In this document: positions 1 to 6,469 of the stretch, piece after piece | How positions within the stretch are numbered: position 1 is the stretch's first letter | How the letters are laid out: every line of letters starts with the position of its first letter | Assembly (NCBI GenBank): GCA_004525155.1 | Contig: SPDA01000003.1 | Location: forward strand, 1-18,050 | DNA length: 18,050 bases | Reading direction: 5' to 3' | From: Spirochaetales bacterium | GTDB taxonomy: Bacteria; Spirochaetota; Spirochaetia; SPDA01 | The notes under the pieces: model-generated | What the model was told of the DNA's origin: nothing | The model's database searches: none | What the model saw: only the letters and a program-made list of their open reading frames with translations | Translations under genes and position numbers: made by a program

Positions 1-468
1 ATACATTCCATCGAGTACTACAGACGGGTTTTCACCCTGGCCCGGGAACGTCCCGGGTTCGGCGTGAGGGTCCGCCTCTTTCTCGCGGATATTGAAGGCC
101 GTACGGAGGCGGGGATCATGACGGCACAGACAGGGAAGACATCCGTGTATCTCTACGGCGCCTCTTCGAACAGCCGCCGGGAGTACATGCCCTCCTACGC
201 ACTTCAGTGGCAGGCACTCCGCGCGGCAAAGGAAACCGGCGCCCTGCAGTACGACATGTTCGGCATACCGCCCGTCCGGGACCCGGATCATCCCATGGCC
301 GGACTCCGCAGGTTCAAAACCGGTTTCGGCGGCACCATCCTGAACCGCCCGGGTTCCTGGGACTATCCTCTTATACCTTCGCTTTATACGCTGTACCTGG
401 GGGCGGAAAAGGCAAGGACCTGGTATTACAGGCGCTTCAAAAAACGGGGCATCACTCAGCAGGGGTAG
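1..468 (+). CDS. FemA/FemB-family peptidoglycan bridge aminoacyltransferase (C-terminal part)
   Basis: The open frame enters from the left edge and ends at TAG 466-468, giving 155 residues of a C-terminal half; the true start is outside the window, and the GTG at 64 is only an internal codon. The fragment matches the second GNAT-like domain of FemAB/FemX/MurM proteins: a hydrophobic strand ending YLYGASS, then YMPSYALQWQALRAAKETGA, the strand QYDMFGIPP and GLRRFKTGFGG, the usual order in this family. FemAB enzymes use aminoacyl-tRNA to add the first residue(s) of the peptide cross-bridge to lipid II in the cytoplasm. That role is inferred from family; which amino acid is added cannot be read here. 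The gene converges on the coiled-coil gene and overlaps its 3' end by 17 bases. Family call good, exact substrate unknown. Confidence 0.8.
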   Translation: MHSIEYYRRVFTLARERPGFGVRVRLFLADIEGRTEAGIMTAQTGKTSVYLYGASSNSRREYMPSYALQWQALRAAKETGALQYDMFGIPPVRDPDHPMAGLRRFKTGFGGTILNRPGSWDYPLIPSLYTLYLGAEKARTWYYRRFKKRGITQQG

Positions 469-1054
469 GGGCCTGAATATACGGCGCTATCTGTTTTTCG
501 AGATCCGACAGCTCCTTTAAAAAAGTCTTGAGCACTTCCGCCTGTGACTGGAAATTTTCGATTGCTTCCGTAAGACTCTCTATAGTCCTGTAACTGCTCT
601 TAAGCCGCTTGCTCAAGACTTCGGCTATGGAAAGATTTTCCTTAAGCTTTACCTCAAGCGGATTGATATTCAGACGGAGATCATTCAGACTGACGAGAAG
701 GCTTGCCTCAGTCTCCTGGTTCTTCGCCAGGGCCTCGTCAACCTCGCTTTTCAGATTCAAATCCTGTATGTGCACGGAAATCTCCTCCAGGGCTTTTCGT
801 TTTTCCGAAATCTCCCGGTAGAGCTTATCCATCTTGGAGACTTCCGAAGTCATGCCGTCGATGTCGGCGGTGAGGGATTTGTTTTCCGCTTCGAGTATGG
901 CAATGCGCTGCTCGAGGTCTTTCGCTTCCTGCTGAAGCATGGCAAGGTTCTCCCTGGCACTGGCCACGTCAATAAAGAAATACCCTTCCTCTGCCGGGAG
1001 AAGAGTTCCCGCCAGCACGAGTAAAATCAGTACGAAAAAAATTCTCAAGCTCAC
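452..1054 (-). CDS. Exported or membrane-anchored coiled-coil protein, unknown function
   Basis: A 200-residue protein that I do not recognise. Residues 1-20 form an uncharged stretch after MSLR (FFVLILLVLAGTLLPA), which looks like a signal peptide with possible cleavage near LPA-EE, or a single N-terminal anchor. From about residue 30 to 190 it is almost wholly charged and helical, with Leu/Ile heptads (MLQQEAKDLEQRIAILEAEN, then further blocks), so it should be a long periplasmic coiled coil. The short tail IQAPTPAE is probably disordered. Translation starts at GTG 1054-1052, whose last bases overlap the TGA of murD (GTGA), so it is probably made by translational coupling. Being last in a murD operon suggests an envelope role, but that is inference only. 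The 3' end overlaps the convergent FemAB gene. Confidence 0.7.
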   Translation of the reverse strand: MSLRIFFVLILLVLAGTLLPAEEGYFFIDVASARENLAMLQQEAKDLEQRIAILEAENKSLTADIDGMTSEVSKMDKLYREISEKRKALEEISVHIQDLNLKSEVDEALAKNQETEASLLVSLNDLRLNINPLEVKLKENLSIAEVLSKRLKSSYRTIESLTEAIENFQSQAEVLKTFLKELSDLEKQIAPYIQAPTPAE

Positions 1055-2463
1055 GGTAAAAACCCCGCGGCAGCAGACAAATGCTTTTTGAATTGTTTCC
1101 CCCTGTCGAATTCATTCTGGAACATCTCGAAAGAAGCGCACCCCGGCGAGAATACGATCACGCCGTTTTTGGAACAGAGGCTTACAGCTTCATTCAGGGC
1201 ATCTTCCAGCCTGCTGAAAGGTCCCCGGAAAGCGAGCCCCCTCCGCCCCAGGACATCCTTTATTTTCTCCCCGGCGCTCCCTTCGAGCAGTATTATATGC
1301 TCTGGAGCAAATGATACATCCAGTAGAGGGGAAAAATCAAGCTTTTTATCGGTACCTCCCATGATGAGGGTCACTGGACCGCTGAAACTGCCTACGGCCG
1401 CCGCCGTCGCTTCCGGAATGGTGGCGGCGCTGTCGTTGTATGCGGGAACTCCGCCGACGGTGCCGACCCTCTCCAGCCTGTGTTCTATGCCCGGGAATTG
1501 AGCGAGAGCCGGAGAAATGACTTCCGGTGAAAGCCCGTAGCTGAAACAGGCAAGCCCCGCGGCAAGGAGGTTGAGCTTCCCGTGAACTCCCGGCACAAGC
1601 ACCTGTTCCGGTACCAGGACGCCGGTTTCCGTACCGAGACGGGACAATCCCCTGCCTGCCTCCACCCATGCCCCGTCGAGGGGCAAAGGCAGCGCGGACC
1701 GGGAAAACCAGGCGACCCTCCCCCCGGTGCCGGCCGCGAATATCCGCCCCCAGGGATCGTCGTAATTACAGATGGTGGTGTCGCTGCCGTCCTGGAAACC
1801 GTAAATCACCTTTTTGTCATCCACGTAATCCTCCATGCCCCTGTACCGGTTCTGATGGTCAGGCAGAATATTAGTGATAACCGACACTTTCGGCTTGAGG
1901 ACGCTGTTGCCTCTCAAATCTCCCAGCTGCCAGGAGGAAAGCTCCAGCACCACCGGCGGCGCGGGGTCTGCAGTCATCAGTTCATCGAGAAACTCCAGGG
2001 GGGATATGGTTATGTTCCCCCCCAGCCTGGCGCCGGGGAAGACACGCGCAAGCACATGATGCATGGCGGAGGCGGCTGTCGACTTCCCCTTGGTGCCCGT
2101 AACAGCGAGCAGGGGAGAGGCGCAGAGCGAAAGGAATACGGAAATATCCGTTTCCACCCTTCCGGCCAGGGAGAGAAAGGGATTGTCCGCGGGAACGGCC
2201 GGATTTTTAATTACAAGGTCCGCGGAAAGGAAATCCTCCTTTTCATGGCGGCCGAGAACATAACGGATACCCAGGCCGGCGAGTTTTTCCATGGAGGACG
2301 CAAGCAGAGCCTCGGCCTTTGTGTCCGTCACCGTAACCCGGGCCCCGTGCCGCGCAAAAAATCCGGCGGAAGCGGCGCCGCCTCCGTGCAGCCCCAGGCC
2401 CATGACGGTAACCTTGAGTCCCGGCAGATCATGTATGTCAAACAATGCTGTTTCTCCCCTCAT
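1051..2463 (-). CDS. murD: UDP-N-acetylmuramoyl-L-alanine:D-glutamate ligase
   Basis: MurD adds D-glutamate to UDP-MurNAc-L-Ala in the cytoplasm, the second amino acid of the peptidoglycan stem. About 470 residues, close to the family's usual 440-460. Visible in order: N-terminal nucleotide-fold VTVMGLGLHGGG (about 19-30), ATP loop GTKGKST (123-129), LELSSWQL (173-180), NILPDHQNRY (198-207) followed by the KK pair at 217-218 where the carbamylated Lys is expected, HGKLN (294-298), NDSAAT (343-348), GGTDKK (369-374) and the C-terminal SPGCASFEMF (439-448), typical of MurD. Two sites differ from the E. coli form: Asn to Lys in the P-loop and NDSKAT to NDSAAT. It lies 10 bases after the upstream gene and overlaps the next by 3. 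The start may be TTG 2445-2443, which has an AGGGGAG site 8 bases upstream, rather than ATG 2463, which has none. Confidence 0.93.
   Translation of the reverse strand: MRGETALFDIHDLPGLKVTVMGLGLHGGGAASAGFFARHGARVTVTDTKAEALLASSMEKLAGLGIRYVLGRHEKEDFLSADLVIKNPAVPADNPFLSLAGRVETDISVFLSLCASPLLAVTGTKGKSTAASAMHHVLARVFPGARLGGNITISPLEFLDELMTADPAPPVVLELSSWQLGDLRGNSVLKPKVSVITNILPDHQNRYRGMEDYVDDKKVIYGFQDGSDTTICNYDDPWGRIFAAGTGGRVAWFSRSALPLPLDGAWVEAGRGLSRLGTETGVLVPEQVLVPGVHGKLNLLAAGLACFSYGLSPEVISPALAQFPGIEHRLERVGTVGGVPAYNDSAATIPEATAAAVGSFSGPVTLIMGGTDKKLDFSPLLDVSFAPEHIILLEGSAGEKIKDVLGRRGLAFRGPFSRLEDALNEAVSLCSKNGVIVFSPGCASFEMFQNEFDRGKQFKKHLSAAAGFLP
2443..2460 (-). promoter_or_regulatory. Ribosome binding site pointing to an internal TTG start of murD
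   Basis: On the minus strand the codons after ATG 2463 read AGGGGAGAAACAGCATTG. AGGGGAG (2460-2454) is a strong Shine-Dalgarno match placed 8 bases before TTG 2445-2443, while nothing similar precedes the ATG. Starting at the TTG gives MFDIHDLPGLKVTVMGLG, a normal lead into the MurD nucleotide fold. Confidence 0.5.
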
Positions 2464-2473
2464 GGACGGTTAT

Positions 2474-3424
2474 TCAATCCGCGTACTTTATCGTGAATTC
2501 CCGGAAATCCTGCTCGTTCAGATAACGCTCCACCGACACCCTCTGCCAGGGTCCTTTCAGGTCCTCCGGCACCCTTTTGTACAAATCCTTAAAAGCCTCG
2601 AGTTCTTCGGAAAATTCGTTGTGACGCAGTGCCTCCTGGATGGTATCCATCTCCGGGAGAATAAAGTCCATGGCTTTTCCGAACAGGGAAAGATGCCTTT
2701 TCCTGCCTTCCGGGGAAAAATCGATAGGCGTATGGCAGATGGTCCTGAATTTACATATAAAGGGATAATAAGGATAGATCCGCTTGCCCGGGGGAAGGAA
2801 AAGCCGGGTAAAAAATTTGGTCAACTCATTGTCCATCCAGATGCCCTGGACAAAATAGCCCCTGCCTGTCTCGCCGATCCAGGTTTCGGAAACAGTCCGG
2901 CTAATGTTGAAACCTTTTACTTTTGAGCTTTCCACCACGACATCCGTCAAGGGAATGATGTCCGCCTCAAAAAAAAGGTTCTGCGTTACATATTCCTGCG
3001 TTATATCGTTCGTCCCCTTTTCCGTAATTTCACCGTACTGGGGCTTAAAAAGCAGATTGAGGCGCATAAGGTAGAGGAACAGGGTGGAGTTTGTCTTGTA
3101 AATCTGGAAAAAGCAGGGACGGAGGGTTTCGCCCGGGTCAAAAAAATAGGTGAGATTGGTGAAAACCCCCGGTACCGCCGCAATCAGGACCTTTAAAAAG
3201 CTCCGCAGAAGCCCGATATACTCCTGGCTGGGTTTTTTCTGCGTCACGTCGTGGTGTATGGGCATATGCGGCACAGTAAACGGTTCTTTAAGCTTGAGAA
3301 AAAAATCCTCATTCTGGCTGTAATGACAGGTATAATTTTCATCTGCCGGCCCGGAAGTTTTTATTGCGGTATTTATCTCATCATCGGTGTAATAAAGCCG
3401 AATAAACCCGTTTGCTTCTTCCAT
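2474..3424 (-). CDS. Conserved-looking protein of unknown function, leaderless start
   Basis: A 316-residue soluble protein from ATG 3424 to TGA 2476-2474. I do not recognise the family. It begins MEEANGFIRLYYTDDEINTA, has one moderately hydrophobic stretch near FLKVLIAAVPGVFTNL that is probably a buried helix, several aromatic-rich strands (LTYFFDPGETLRPCFF, YPYYPFICKFRTICH) and a charged helical C-terminus. No catalytic motif or signal peptide is apparent. The frame stays open upstream to TTG 3526, but I chose ATG 3424 because a promoter with a 17-base spacer (TTGATA, TATATT) ends 7 bases before it, and a start at 3526 would lie upstream of that promoter. No Shine-Dalgarno site precedes the ATG. 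It is the first gene of the operon with murD and the coiled-coil gene, so an envelope link is possible but unproven. Confidence 0.7.
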   Translation of the reverse strand: MEEANGFIRLYYTDDEINTAIKTSGPADENYTCHYSQNEDFFLKLKEPFTVPHMPIHHDVTQKKPSQEYIGLLRSFLKVLIAAVPGVFTNLTYFFDPGETLRPCFFQIYKTNSTLFLYLMRLNLLFKPQYGEITEKGTNDITQEYVTQNLFFEADIIPLTDVVVESSKVKGFNISRTVSETWIGETGRGYFVQGIWMDNELTKFFTRLFLPPGKRIYPYYPFICKFRTICHTPIDFSPEGRKRHLSLFGKAMDFILPEMDTIQEALRHNEFSEELEAFKDLYKRVPEDLKGPWQRVSVERYLNEQDFREFTIKYAD

Positions 3425-3431
3425 TGTGAAT

Positions 3432-3460
3432 AATATACTTTTATTTTCCTGCGGTATCAA
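3432..3460 (-). promoter_or_regulatory. Sigma-70-type promoter of the murD operon, leaderless geometry
   Basis: On the minus strand, -35 TTGATA (3460-3455) and -10 TATATT (3437-3432) are each a 5/6 match to consensus with exactly 17 bases between. Seven bases separate the -10 from ATG 3424, so transcription should begin at or next to the start codon. Confidence 0.65.
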
Positions 3461-3518
3461 CCGCATCCCGCCGCGGCGCACTTTCTGCAGGGGCTTAAAA
3501 ATTATCGCTCCCGCCCCC

Positions 3519-3547
3519 TTGACCAATCGACCCAGTTTCTGGATAAT
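3519..3547 (+). promoter_or_regulatory. Sigma-70-type promoter of the bS22-ackA operon
   Basis: -35 TTGACC (3519-3524) and -10 GATAAT (3542-3547) are each 5/6 matches with a 17-base spacer. The predicted start is near 3554, giving a leader of about 27 bases that contains the AAGGAG site of the small gene. It diverges from the murD-operon promoter; the two -35 boxes are 58 bases apart. Confidence 0.7.
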
Positions 3548-3580
3548 GATGCCTCAACTTTAACGAAGGAGAACAGGCAC

Positions 3581-3670
3581 GTGCCTTGCGGAAGAAAAAG
3601 AAAACGGCATAAAATTGCTACCCATAAACGAAAGAAAAAACTGAGAAAGAACAGACACAAGAAAAAATAA
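3581..3670 (+). CDS. bS22-like small ribosomal protein (AURKAIP1/COX24 domain)
   Basis: A 29-residue, extremely basic protein from GTG 3581 to TAA 3668-3670; it begins MPCGRKRKRHKIATHKRKKK and ends RKNRHKKK. About 18 of the 29 residues are Lys or Arg and there are no acidic residues. The KRKRHKxxTHKRKKxLRKNRHKKK pattern is what I know from AURKAIP1/COX24-domain proteins of Bacteroidota and spirochaetes, relatives of mitochondrial mS38 and of mycobacterial bS22, which sit on the small ribosomal subunit near the decoding site. The start is supported by AAGGAG (3566-3571) 9 bases upstream and by the promoter at 3519-3547. It ends 9 bases before ackA, so the two are co-transcribed and probably coupled. 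Ribosomal role is by family; the gene is easily missed because of its size. Confidence 0.85.
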   Translation: MPCGRKRKRHKIATHKRKKKLRKNRHKKK

Positions 3671-3679
3671 GCTTACGAC

Positions 3680-4885
3680 ATGTCTGCAAAAATCCTGGTA
3701 ATCAATTGCGGTAGTTCCTCACTGAAGTACGAAATATACGAAATGCCGGAACGAAACAGCCTGGGCAAAGGGATCATCGAGCGTATCGGTGAGCCCCTGG
3801 GAGTCCTCCGTCAGGAATCGGCTGCGGGTGTACTGGAAAGTTCCCGCCAGGTTAAAAACCACGAAGAAGCCATAGCCGCCATGGGCAGCATGCTTATTGA
3901 CGGTAACAAGGGCATCGTTTCGAGCCTTTCGGAAATTTCCGGCGTGGGACACAGGGTCGTGCACGGCGGTGAGGAATGCACCAGTTCCGTGCTCATCGAT
4001 GAACATGTCCGGTCGATTATCAGGAAAAACATCGAGCTTGCCCCGCTGCATAATCCCGCCAATCTCGCGGGTATAGAAGAGGTCTCGAAACTGCTGCCCC
4101 GCTGCAGCCATGTGGCGGTGTTCGATACGTCTTTTCACCAGACAATGCCGCCGGCAGCCTATCTTTACGGCCTGCCGAGGGAACTCTACGACAAGTACAA
4201 AATCCGCCGCTATGGTTTCCATGGCACAAGCCACAGGTACGTTGCCGCGGAAGCTGTCAAACTCTGCAAGCGGTCCATGGAAAATACAAATATCATCTCC
4301 TGTCATCTGGGGAACGGAGCTTCCATTACCGCCATTGCCCACGGCGTTTCTATAGATACGTCCATGGGCTTCACGCCGCTTGAAGGGCTCATGATGGGCA
4401 CCAGGTCCGGCGACATCGATCCCGCCATCATTTTCTTTCTTCTTGAAAGGGGTTACACGGAGAAGGACCTGAACGACATGCTGAACAAGAAAAGCGGGCT
4501 CCTGGGTCTGTCCGGCATTTCGAACGATCTGCGGGACCTTGAGGCCGCGGTAGAAAGGGGCGACAGTAACGCCAAAGAGGCTCTCGAAGTCTATGCCTAC
4601 CGGATCAGAAAATATATCGGAGCCTACGCGGCCAATATTGTCAAAGTGGATATACTGGTATTCACCGGCGGTATCGGCACCCACGGGTTCCGGATGCGGG
4701 AGCGCATCTGCCACAGGCTGGAAAACCTCGGCATGTTTATGGATTACAGTAAAAACAAGGATAACGGGTCCATGAAGGCCGTCATTTCCACGCCCTTTTC
4801 CCCCATAACAATTGCCGTCATTCCCACGAATGAGGAACTGCAGATTGCCGTGGATGCCTTCGACATCCTTTTTAAAGCTCCGTAA
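3680..4885 (+). CDS. ackA: Acetate kinase
   Basis: AckA interconverts acetyl phosphate plus ADP with acetate plus ATP in the cytoplasm, the ATP-yielding step of acetate fermentation. 401 residues, the normal length. Seen in order: INCGSSSLKYEIYE (8-21), GHRVVHGGE (90-98, with the substrate-binding Arg92), PLHNPANL (122-129), VFDTSFHQTMP (147-157, catalytic Asp149), YGFHGTSH (178-185), HLGNGAS (209-215), DTSMGFTPLEGLMMGTRSGD (226-245, Arg242), GGIGTHG (330-336) and IPTNEE (381-386). All catalytic residues are present. The adenine-side loop reads GGIGTHG where most acetate kinases have GGIGEN. ATG 3680 has no clear Shine-Dalgarno site and lies 9 bases after the bS22-like stop, which suggests coupled translation. 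No phosphotransacetylase gene is in the window. Confidence 0.96.
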   Translation: MSAKILVINCGSSSLKYEIYEMPERNSLGKGIIERIGEPLGVLRQESAAGVLESSRQVKNHEEAIAAMGSMLIDGNKGIVSSLSEISGVGHRVVHGGEECTSSVLIDEHVRSIIRKNIELAPLHNPANLAGIEEVSKLLPRCSHVAVFDTSFHQTMPPAAYLYGLPRELYDKYKIRRYGFHGTSHRYVAAEAVKLCKRSMENTNIISCHLGNGASITAIAHGVSIDTSMGFTPLEGLMMGTRSGDIDPAIIFFLLERGYTEKDLNDMLNKKSGLLGLSGISNDLRDLEAAVERGDSNAKEALEVYAYRIRKYIGAYAANIVKVDILVFTGGIGTHGFRMRERICHRLENLGMFMDYSKNKDNGSMKAVISTPFSPITIAVIPTNEELQIAVDAFDILFKAP

Positions 4886-4893
4886 CTGACAGT

Positions 4894-4931
4894 AAAAACG
4901 CCGCCCCCGGTGGTTTACCCGGCAAGCGGCG
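4894..4931 (-). terminator. Rho-independent terminator after kamA
   Basis: On the minus strand CGCCGC (4931-4926) pairs with GCGGCG (4904-4899), with an inner CCGG/CCGG pairing, and is followed by TTTTT (4898-4894). It lies about 50 bases past the kamA stop. On the plus strand the same stem has no T run after it, so it is oriented for kamA, though it also lies just past the ackA stop. Confidence 0.75.
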
Positions 4932-4981
4932 CCTTCCTGACGATTCCATACTGTTATTTAATCTGATTTCCCGAATGCTCC

Positions 4982-6343
4982 TCACATGCTGCCCAGTCTT
5001 CCTTCCGGGTCGGGGTATGAGTAGACCTTGCCTTCGTAATTGGTCAGGAGCAGATCTGAACCCTGCCTGCCTGCCACCCTGTTGGCATAAACGGGAATTT
5101 TCCCGCCGCCGCCGGGGGCGTCGACCACGAAAGTCGGAACCGCGTAACCTGTGGTGTGTCCCTGGAGACCGCTTATAATTTCGATCCCCTTCTCTACAGT
5201 GGTCCGGAAATGGGAAGTGCCGACAACGGGGTCGCACTGGTAAAGGTAGTAGGGTTTTACCCTGGCCTTGAGAAGACCCTGCATCAGTTTTTTCATGACG
5301 TCCACTGAATCGTTTACGCCTTTGAGAAGCACTGTCTGACTGCCGAGGGGGATGCCGGCGTCCGCAAGGCGCCCGCAGGCTTCGACGGTTTCCGGAGTCA
5401 GTTCATCGGGATGGGTGAAGTGGATGCTCATCAGCAGGGGGTGATACTTTTTCAGCATCGCGCACAGCTGCTTCGTGATGCGCTGCGGCAGGACCACAGG
5501 CGCTTTCGTACCCATGCGGATAATCTCCACATGCTGTATCCTGCGGATACGGGATATAAGCCACTCAAGCCGTTCCGTGGAAAGGGTCAGTGGATCGCCG
5601 CCGGATATGAGCACGTCCCGAACTTCCGTATGCTCCTCGATGTAGGCAACCGCTTTCTCCCACCTGTCAATGGTAGACATGAAATGATCATCCCTTCCCA
5701 CGATTCTGGAGCGGGTGCAATACCTGCAGTAGGTTGAACAGAAGTCGGTAGCCAGAAACAGAACCCGATCTGGATACCGGTGCACCAGACCGTCGCACGG
5801 ACTGTCATGGTGTTCCTCCAGCGGGTCGATGCGATCCAGAGGCGAGACAACCAGTTCGGAGCACGTCGGCACAACCGACATCCTCAGAGGATAATCGGGC
5901 ATGCTCCCCGCGATGAGGCTGACGTAAAAAGGAGTTATGGATACCGGAAACTGCTTACCGTCTCCGGTCATTGCTTCGATCTCCTGGTCCCACAGCGTCA
6001 TGAACCTCGAAAGCCCAGCGGCGCTTGTGATCCTGTGTTTCAACTGCCAGCGCCAGTCATTCCACTCGAACCTGGTAACGCCGGGAAAATACTTTTTTTT
6101 GAATTCCAGTGTCTTTTTTCCGACAATACCCTGATGGTGAGGGGGAATGCTGATTTTTATTGATTTTGGTGTTTTTAATAGATAGCTGTTACTCAGGGCT
6201 TGTTGATGGCCCTGAATGGCGGGATTTATTGCCTGTACGGCAATGCCTGTACTTGGAGGCTTTTCATCGTTATCGGACCCTGAGCGTTCCGACCGTTCAG
6301 CACTTGGAGGCTCCTCCTTTTCACGCACGACAATTTTTTCCAT
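4982..6343 (-). CDS. kamA: L-lysine 2,3-aminomutase (radical SAM, PLP)
   Basis: KamA converts L-lysine to L-beta-lysine using a [4Fe-4S] cluster, S-adenosylmethionine and PLP. 453 residues. Residues 1-70 are a charged, Pro/Ser-rich, probably disordered extension; the family proper starts at FEWNDWRWQLKHRI (92-105). Radical SAM cysteines are CSTYCRYC (202-209), ISGGDPL follows at 246-252, then QCDP (Asp371) and VVDAPGGGGK (Asp408, Lys415). Asp371, Asp408 and Lys415 keep the spacing of Asp293, Asp330 and PLP-Lys337 in the clostridial enzyme, which favours lysine over glutamate as substrate. The C-terminal CxCxxC zinc motif of clostridial KamA is absent. AGGAG (6354-6350) sits 6 bases before the ATG. 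It is a single gene with its own promoter and terminator, so beta-lysine may feed osmolyte synthesis, lysine catabolism or EF-P modification; nothing here decides which. Confidence 0.9.
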   Translation of the reverse strand: MEKIVVREKEEPPSAERSERSGSDNDEKPPSTGIAVQAINPAIQGHQQALSNSYLLKTPKSIKISIPPHHQGIVGKKTLEFKKKYFPGVTRFEWNDWRWQLKHRITSAAGLSRFMTLWDQEIEAMTGDGKQFPVSITPFYVSLIAGSMPDYPLRMSVVPTCSELVVSPLDRIDPLEEHHDSPCDGLVHRYPDRVLFLATDFCSTYCRYCTRSRIVGRDDHFMSTIDRWEKAVAYIEEHTEVRDVLISGGDPLTLSTERLEWLISRIRRIQHVEIIRMGTKAPVVLPQRITKQLCAMLKKYHPLLMSIHFTHPDELTPETVEACGRLADAGIPLGSQTVLLKGVNDSVDVMKKLMQGLLKARVKPYYLYQCDPVVGTSHFRTTVEKGIEIISGLQGHTTGYAVPTFVVDAPGGGGKIPVYANRVAGRQGSDLLLTNYEGKVYSYPDPEGRLGSM

Positions 6344-6370
6344 TGTGTACTCCTAAGACAAATTTTGGAT

Positions 6371-6399
6371 AACATACTGATATTAATCAAGTTAGTCAA
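6371..6399 (-). promoter_or_regulatory. Sigma-70-type promoter of kamA
   Basis: On the minus strand -35 TTGACT (6399-6394, 5/6) and -10 TATGTT (6376-6371, 4/6) with a 17-base spacer. The predicted start near 6364 gives a leader of about 20 bases containing the AGGAG site, so kamA has a normal leadered mRNA. Confidence 0.6.
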
Positions 6400-6419
6400 T
6401 AGTTTATTGTAGGCATTTT

Positions 6420-6434
6420 TAAACCAAAGGTTTA
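6420..6434. promoter_or_regulatory. Perfect inverted repeat between divergent kamA and murC promoters (candidate operator)
   Basis: TAAACC-AAA-GGTTTA: both 6-base arms are exact complements. It abuts the murC -35 box (6435) and lies 20 bases upstream of the kamA -35 box, a usual place for a regulator site. There is no T run or coding role to explain it. Confidence 0.4.
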
Positions 6435-6463
6435 TTGAAAAAATAATACTTTGTCTTTATGAT
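6435..6463 (+). promoter_or_regulatory. Sigma-70-type promoter of the murC operon, leaderless geometry
   Basis: -35 TTGAAA (6435-6440, 5/6) and -10 TATGAT (6458-6463, 5/6) with a 17-base spacer. Only 6 bases (6464-6469) separate the -10 from GTG 6470, so the mRNA should start at the initiation codon. Confidence 0.7.
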
Positions 6464-6469
6464 GGTCTC

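Noticed and set aside
1582..2496. Long plus-strand open frame (304 codons) opposite murD
   Set aside because: It lies antisense to a clear MurD with all motifs, and its translation is rich in Arg, Gly and Pro with no recognisable domain; a shadow of GC-rich codons.
3425..3526. TTG 3526 or ATG 3466 as start of the first gene in the murD operon
   Set aside because: Neither has a Shine-Dalgarno site, and both lie upstream of the predicted transcription start next to 3424.
3719..4714. Long minus-strand open frame (331 codons) opposite ackA
   Set aside because: Fully antisense to acetate kinase, without a start site or family resemblance; a shadow frame.
4886..4981. Terminator for ackA on the plus strand
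   Set aside because: The same GC stem is present, but the plus strand has no T run after it; the T run is only on the minus strand for kamA.
4982..6343. KamA as EpmB or glutamate 2,3-aminomutase
   Set aside because: EpmB is shorter and differs at the C-terminal region; the glutamate enzyme has Lys and Asn where this one has Asp371 and Asp408.
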